The notes beneath the pieces are model-generated. The model was not told where the DNA came from. It searched no databases and saw only the letters and a list, made by a program, of their open reading frames with translations. Both the position numbers and the translations under genes were made by a program. From NCBI GenBank assembly GCA_030372335.1, contig JAUDCW010000011.1: a stretch of 64,000 nucleotides of DNA; one strand, 5' to 3'. This document shows, piece by piece, positions 61,183 to 64,000 of the stretch (its first letter is position 1; every line of letters begins with the position of its first letter). This DNA is from JALCOL01 sp022649665. GTDB lineage: Bacteria; Bacillota; Bacilli; Lactobacillales; Enterococcaceae.

Positions 61183-61405
61183 TTAATAATAATAGCCAAT
61201 ATATAATTTTTGACCAGAATCATAACTGTACCGAATACGAGTTAATCCTTTTTATGTTTTTGAAGGTACTGTATCAAATTTGAATACTTTATAAGCGGAA
61301 TAAGGATTGACTTGGTATGGTTGATTTCCAACTGAAGTGGTTCTCGTTGGAAAGAAGGAACTAAAAACGCGGTTATCATTAATAACCTAATAATTTTTTT
61401 GACAT
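61183..61405 (-). pseudogene. Remnant of a small secreted protein gene
   Basis: The region starts with GAGGAG and ATG (MSKKLLG), then the frame shifts by one. The new frame reads FPTRTTSVGNQPYQVNPYSA and YKVFKFDTVPSKT, meets one TAA, and continues in the same frame with KGLTRIRYSYDSGQKLYIGY and a stop. Two lesions (a frameshift and a nonsense codon) in an otherwise protein-like sequence of about 70 residues suggest a decayed gene for a small secreted or bacteriocin-like protein. I do not recognise the family. Confidence 0.5.
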
Positions 61406-61467
61406 TATTATCTCCTCATTCGCGATATCTGCAAGGTTCTGAATATCGATGAACGAGCGCATATAAG

Positions 61468-61755
61468 TTGATCAGCCGGCTGCGCAAGAAAGTCATCCCG
61501 ATCTGTGCAAAAAGAAATGGGTCGGCAGCAGATCACGGCTATTACATTGCAAAGAGCGAGCAGGAGAAACGCACTAGCAGCGAAATGGAGGAGGTGGATT
61601 GCGTCATCAAGATCATTCAAGGGGAGTGGGTGGAGATCATCGAGCCGCCGCTTTTTGGGAACGTGATCCTTTCTTTCCATGCGGGAGCATTAAAATGGAT
61701 TGAAGAAAATCAGCGAAAAAAATTCGATAGATCCTACCTGAGAACAGGCGGATAA
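61468..61755 (+). CDS. Phage-like small DNA-binding protein fragment
   Basis: A 95-residue frame. The first part, LISRLRKKVIPICAKRNGSA and DHGYYIAKSEQEKR, resembles small helix-turn-helix proteins of lactococcal and enterococcal prophages. The second part (VIKIIQGEWVEIIEPPLFGN and ILSFHAGALKWIEENQRKKF) resembles tiny phage DUF2292-like proteins. The join may come from a deletion fusing two neighbouring genes. No convincing ribosome site is at its start. Likely prophage debris. Confidence 0.4.
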   Translation: MISRLRKKVIPICAKRNGSAADHGYYIAKSEQEKRTSSEMEEVDCVIKIIQGEWVEIIEPPLFGNVILSFHAGALKWIEENQRKKFDRSYLRTGG

Positions 61756-61785
61756 TTCATAAGTCGGGGGAATGAAGGAATCTTA

Positions 61786-61920
61786 TTGATAACAGATTCC
61801 AAAGAAATAAGACGAAAAACGAAGTTGATCGATGTCCGAAAATACAAGGAGAGCTTGAAGCGGATTGATCCATTGGCATATAAGGGTTATAGCTGTTTTC
61901 GATTTTATTCAAAGGGGTGA
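61786..61920 (+). CDS. Short fragment, possible phage remnant
   Basis: A 44-codon frame from TTG, LITDSKEIRRKTKLIDVRKY then KESLKRIDPLAYKGYS, basic and helix-like, ending at TGA. It is preceded by GGGGG about 17 bases upstream. Nothing more is identifiable. It lies between the phage-like frame and the immunity array. About 95 bases of non-coding sequence follow. Confidence 0.3.
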   Translation: MITDSKEIRRKTKLIDVRKYKESLKRIDPLAYKGYSCFRFYSKG

Positions 61921-62017
61921 GGTTATGGATAGGTAATCGCGAAACTGTGGGAAAGTGTTTCTGTGAGGTTAGATAACAATAAAAACAGATGGCATCCCCT
62001 TCCTAATTTCGGGTACC

Positions 62018-62050
62018 AAAATAGCACTCAATCATTTTTGTAATGATCAA
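62018..62050 (-). repeat. Third copy of the cassette boundary repeat
   Basis: GATTGAGTGCTATTTT (minus strand) with flanking bases occurs here, at 62514-62546 and, with small changes, at 63000-63033. The other two copies open toxin-tail frames; this one is cut off after the repeat (GGTACC follows), so it marks the left end of the array. Confidence 0.7.
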
Positions 62051-62060
62051 ATGTTTATGC

Positions 62061-62399
62061 TTACAGAACGTCTTCTCTTTCTTTAACGGCATATTCGATA
62101 AACTCTTTAATATCCCCCTGATAATCTTTATATTTATATTCAAAAGAGACTTTTAAATGTTCAAGCGATTCGGGATCGGCAAGAAAATCTTGGAAATTTA
62201 CAACTTCAATGCCGATAATCTTTGAACGTTTCGGAAAATCCATTTGATAGTTAATGTCATATTCATATTCGTCTGTTAAATAATGATAATCATCAGAAGT
62301 GGTTCTGCTTTTTAATTCATCAAATCGAAAATAAACCGTCGGAATATCGTCATAAAGCGGCAAAAAACTTATATGATTTACTTTTTTTATTTCTGTCAT
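62061..62399 (-). CDS. Candidate immunity protein, cassette 1
   Basis: A 112-residue acidic protein (MTEIKKVNHISFLPLYDDIP; SKIIGIEVVNFQDFLADPES). It has the same length and layout as the neighbour at 62549: a beta-rich first half, then I-I-G-I-E-V-V, then a D-P-E/D-S-L motif and a helical end. Its ATG overlaps the stop of a 47-codon toxin tail (ATGA), a typical toxin-immunity junction. It weakly recalls DUF2283-like folds. Predicted to neutralise the toxin whose tail precedes it. Confidence 0.6.
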   Translation of the reverse strand: MTEIKKVNHISFLPLYDDIPTVYFRFDELKSRTTSDDYHYLTDEYEYDINYQMDFPKRSKIIGIEVVNFQDFLADPESLEHLKVSFEYKYKDYQGDIKEFIEYAVKEREDVL

Positions 62400-62539
62400 A
62401 ATATTTTCTCCCCCCGTTCGAAATATTTTTTCATCACTTTACTCAAATTATTTGGATAAGCGATTACCACTCTTCCATCACGAACGACCACTCGGATATT
62501 ATATTTTTGTGAAAAATAGCACTCAATCATTTTTGTCAT
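62396..62539 (-). CDS. Toxin C-terminal tail, cassette 1
   Basis: A 47-residue frame: MTKMIECYFSQKYNIRVVVR, then DGRVVIAYPNNLSKVMKKYF and ERGEKIL. It starts within the boundary repeat and ends overlapping the immunity ATG by 4 bases. No ribosome site or secretion domain precedes it; it looks like the tail end of a polymorphic toxin, left with its immunity gene after recombination. The segment V-x-D-G-R-V-V-x-A-Y-P recalls ends of nuclease toxins of the BECR/EndoU kind, but this is not certain. Confidence 0.5.
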   Translation of the reverse strand: MTKMIECYFSQKYNIRVVVRDGRVVIAYPNNLSKVMKKYFERGEKIL

Positions 62540-62548
62540 GATCAAGTG

Positions 62549-62887
62549 CTATTCAGTAATCGCGCCACTATCCGTTAAGTATTTTATGACAATGTCCTTG
62601 AGTGATCCTTCGAAGCCTTCGTACTCAAATGTATCGTTCACCCCAATTACTTTTAAAGAGTCAGGATCGTTGACAAAGTCTTCGACACCAACGATTTCAT
62701 ATCCATAAATACTTTTTTTGTCAGGATATGAAATATAAGAGATCAGGTTATAGTCATAATCGCCGTTTTGAAAAAACTCATCATCTTCAGAAACAGATAC
62801 ATTATTATTATTAAAGTCAACGAAGATACTCGGAGTCCCATAAATCATTGAACCGCTAACATCTCTGACTCTTTTTATTTTTGCCAT
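62549..62887 (-). CDS. Candidate immunity protein, cassette 2
   Basis: A 112-residue acidic protein starting MAKIKRVRDVSGSMIYGTPS with KSIYGYEIVGVEDFVNDPDS in the middle. It is a paralogue of the cassette 1 protein by length, position and matching motifs. ATG 62887 is taken because the cassette 1 gene starts at the same place relative to its toxin tail. The frame is open 42 codons upstream through a mutated toxin tail, so a fused product is formally possible. Confidence 0.6.
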   Translation of the reverse strand: MAKIKRVRDVSGSMIYGTPSIFVDFNNNNVSVSEDDEFFQNGDYDYNLISYISYPDKKSIYGYEIVGVEDFVNDPDSLKVIGVNDTFEYEGFEGSLKDIVIKYLTDSGAITE

Positions 62888-63018
62888 AATATTTTCTTCC
62901 CCGTTCGAAATTTTTTTCATCACTTTACTCAAGTTGTTTGGATAAGCCGTTACCACTCTTCCATCAAGAGCAACCACTCGGATATTATATTCTTGTGAAA
63001 AAATAGCACTCAATCGTT
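62888..63018 (-). pseudogene. Toxin C-terminal tail, cassette 2, degenerate
   Basis: The same tail as in cassette 1 (YNIRVVALDGRVVTAYPNNL and LSKVMKK). A T6 run where cassette 1 has T5 breaks the start, and a missing base after KKI shifts the end, fusing the tail to the immunity frame. The nucleotide match with cassette 1 over about 130 bases is high, so the pair arose by duplication. Confidence 0.5.
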
Positions 63019-63033
63019 GTTAAGATTAAGTGC

Positions 63034-63237
63034 TTAAAGTTGTTCTAATTCTTCATAAGTTATTTTGCCACCTGATTCTTTGATTAACTTGATATATTTC
63101 GCGGTTTCAGAAAGTTTCTCTTCAGAGGGCGGAACATACTTACCATGGGATAATTCGGCTTGTTTTTCTACGATGTAATCCCCTTTTTCAAAATCATCTA
63201 GCTTCTCGAATTCTTTCATACTTAGTAGATCAGCCAC
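63034..63237 (-). CDS. Small acidic protein, possibly immunity to a second toxin
   Basis: A 67-residue protein (MADLLSMKEFEKLDDFEKGD; SETAKYIKLIKESGGKITYE) with a helical look and no signal. GTG 63237 follows GGCGGG and overlaps the end of the toxin-like tail upstream (stop at 63230-63232), again a coupled junction. A later ATG at 63219 is an alternative. It fits the position of a second, unrelated immunity gene in the island. Confidence 0.5.
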   Translation of the reverse strand: MADLLSMKEFEKLDDFEKGDYIVEKQAELSHGKYVPPSEEKLSETAKYIKLIKESGGKITYEELEQL

Positions 63238-63400
63238 TTTTCCCGCCTTCTTTCTTAATATATTTTTCAATCAAAGCCCCGCTTGCAACAGTGTCTAAGA
63301 ACATATCCCATTTGGTAATGGTTGTGCCGAAAATGCGTTCGTGTAATAAGCTCTCAACAGCGTTTTTGGTGTAAATGAAACATAGCCATCATTTCCCGTT
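63230..63400 (-). pseudogene. Degraded toxin-like C-terminal tail, second family
   Basis: Reading minus strand: TGNDGYVSFTP, then after a shift by one base at an A5 run, KNAVESLLHERIFGTTITKW and DMFLDTVASGALIEKYIKKE, then the stop. With six A residues the frame is continuous. The tail is unlike the one in the two cassettes. Upstream of it no coding frame continues, so only the end of the gene remains. Confidence 0.45.
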
Positions 63401-63485
63401 TTGAAGCTTTCTTAAGCAGTAATCGCGAACAAATGTCCGCCTACGCTAGGATGTTAATTCATCAATCTCTATATTATCTATTATA

Positions 63486-63645
63486 TCATTTTCCTTGAGT
63501 TGAAACTTCTGCTTTGACGGCTTTTGACTCTTTTAAGATTGCAAATTTTTTTGTCATCTGGCTGGTCAAGATCTCAATCCGTGCTATCGATTGAACGCGG
63601 CATCACCTAGGGATATTCTTCTTTTAAGCTCATCTACACCTAATT
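63486..63645 (-). pseudogene. Unidentified coding remnant
   Basis: Minus strand: GVDELKRRISLGDAAFNR, then after a frame change SIARIEILTSQMTKKF and AILKESKAVKAEVSTQGK to a stop. The helical, charged character and lack of stops within each piece suggest a decayed gene, but the family is unknown. The 80 bases to its left hold nothing I can name. Confidence 0.3.
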
Positions 63646-63963
63646 AATTGACCGATATCCATCTTTTAGTATGTCATGGGTAAGAAGAATTATACTAGAA
63701 AAAGTTAAAAGCTCTTAAAATGCAAGATAAGAGCGAATAAACTGATGTGCTGAATTCGATAAAAGACAAACGATGAACCGAAAGCGGAAACGGCATCCAT
63801 AAAAAGCGGAAGCCATCAATGAAAAAGATTTGATGAACGGCAAGATATTTGAAAGGTATAGGCATAAAAGATTGCTCTAAATCACAAAATTGACAGAAAA
63901 ATGAGCAAAAAGGTAAAGAGTGTTCTCCTTTGTCAAAAATTAGCATACAAAAAAGGGGCATAA
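63646..63963. other. AT-rich region without a recognisable gene
   Basis: Open frames exist on the minus strand here but their composition (Phe/Leu/Ser-rich) looks like the complement of an A-rich plus-strand region rather than a protein. Plus-strand pieces such as GIHKKRKPSMKKI are broken by stops. I see no promoter or gene I can support. Confidence 0.4.
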
Positions 63964-63999
63964 AAAAAGCCGCTCATCTTTGCGATAAGTGACTTTTTC
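63964..63999 (-). terminator. Minus-strand terminator at the window edge
   Basis: Read on the minus strand, GTCACTTATC and GATGAGCGGC form an imperfect stem (G-T pairs, one mismatch) followed by T7. It probably ends a leftward gene that lies just beyond the right edge. Confidence 0.5.
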
Positions 64000-64000
64000 G

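Noticed and set aside
61932..63430. TAATCGCGAA occurring at 61932 and 63421 as possible attachment sites
   Set aside because: Ten bases is too short to exceed chance in this window by a safe margin, and no integrase gene is present.
63695..63961. An 88-codon minus-strand frame rich in Phe, Leu and Ser
   Set aside because: Its composition is what the complement of an A-rich region gives, and there is no ribosome site or recognisable motif.
1..64000. CRISPR arrays, insertion sequences, tRNA or rRNA genes
   Set aside because: No regularly spaced repeats, transposase motifs, cloverleaf-like or rRNA sequences were found on reading through the window.

Overview
The window looks like a chromosomal segment of a low-to-mid GC Gram-positive lactic acid bacterium (order Lactobacillales; Lactobacillaceae or Enterococcaceae are both possible). 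The pointers are strong AGGAGG ribosome binding sites with many TTG/GTG starts, the yebC-comG-methyltransferase-ackA order, a mannose-family PTS followed by manO, the aspartate decarboxylase/antiporter pair, lipobox proteins, a T-box leader and two ABC-F genes. I did not try to name the species.

Layout. 0-2.6 kb: end of an ECF transporter S component, a DUF4430 lipoprotein, an unknown protein, a VanZ-like protein and yebC. 2.7-6.5 kb: the comG competence pseudopilus operon, whose comGG appears frameshifted. 6.5-12.2 kb: a YtxK-like methyltransferase, ackA, then aspD-aspT (an aspartate decarboxylation cycle that generates proton motive force) facing an Mga-like regulator. 14-17 kb: a secreted Ser/Thr-rich protein, a CAT-like acyltransferase and a large DUF3114-like protein. 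17-22 kb: an Lsa-type ABC-F gene behind a clear transcriptional attenuator, and a TetR-controlled ABC exporter. 22-29 kb: an AEC transporter and the pst-phoPR phosphate cluster with a Pho box. 29-37 kb: acyltransferase, esterase, a frameshifted P1 peptidase, a two-domain cell wall hydrolase, a second ABC-F gene and sstT. 37-43 kb: YhhN-like protein, proC, two tandem DUF1858 proteins and the mannose-type PTS with manO. 43-48 kb: an ABC ATPase, a sodium/solute symporter and an amino acid ABC importer under a T-box leader that probably reads histidine. 48-60.7 kb: LacI regulator, a YhgE/Pip protein, queA, a DUF368 protein, queH, an orphan molbindin, an aldo/keto reductase, a second TetR/ABC exporter pair and a GPH symporter.

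The last 3.3 kb (60.7-64 kb) differs: AT-rich, mostly minus strand, and full of small, broken or duplicated genes. It holds two tandem cassettes, each a toxin C-terminal tail followed by a 112-residue candidate immunity gene. A short conserved repeat flanks them, and the remains of at least one other toxin-like tail, a small secreted protein and phage-like fragments lie nearby. I read it as a decaying polymorphic-toxin immunity island; this is the most accessory part of the window.

Regulation is unusually readable. There is an attenuator with mutually exclusive hairpins ahead of the first ABC-F gene, a promoter and leader terminator ahead of the second, a T-box, a Pho box, a TetR operator lying on a -35 box, a near-consensus cre site, and an unexplained short transcription unit of about 76 nt beside the T-box. 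Several intrinsic terminators share a related GTGAC/GTCAC core.
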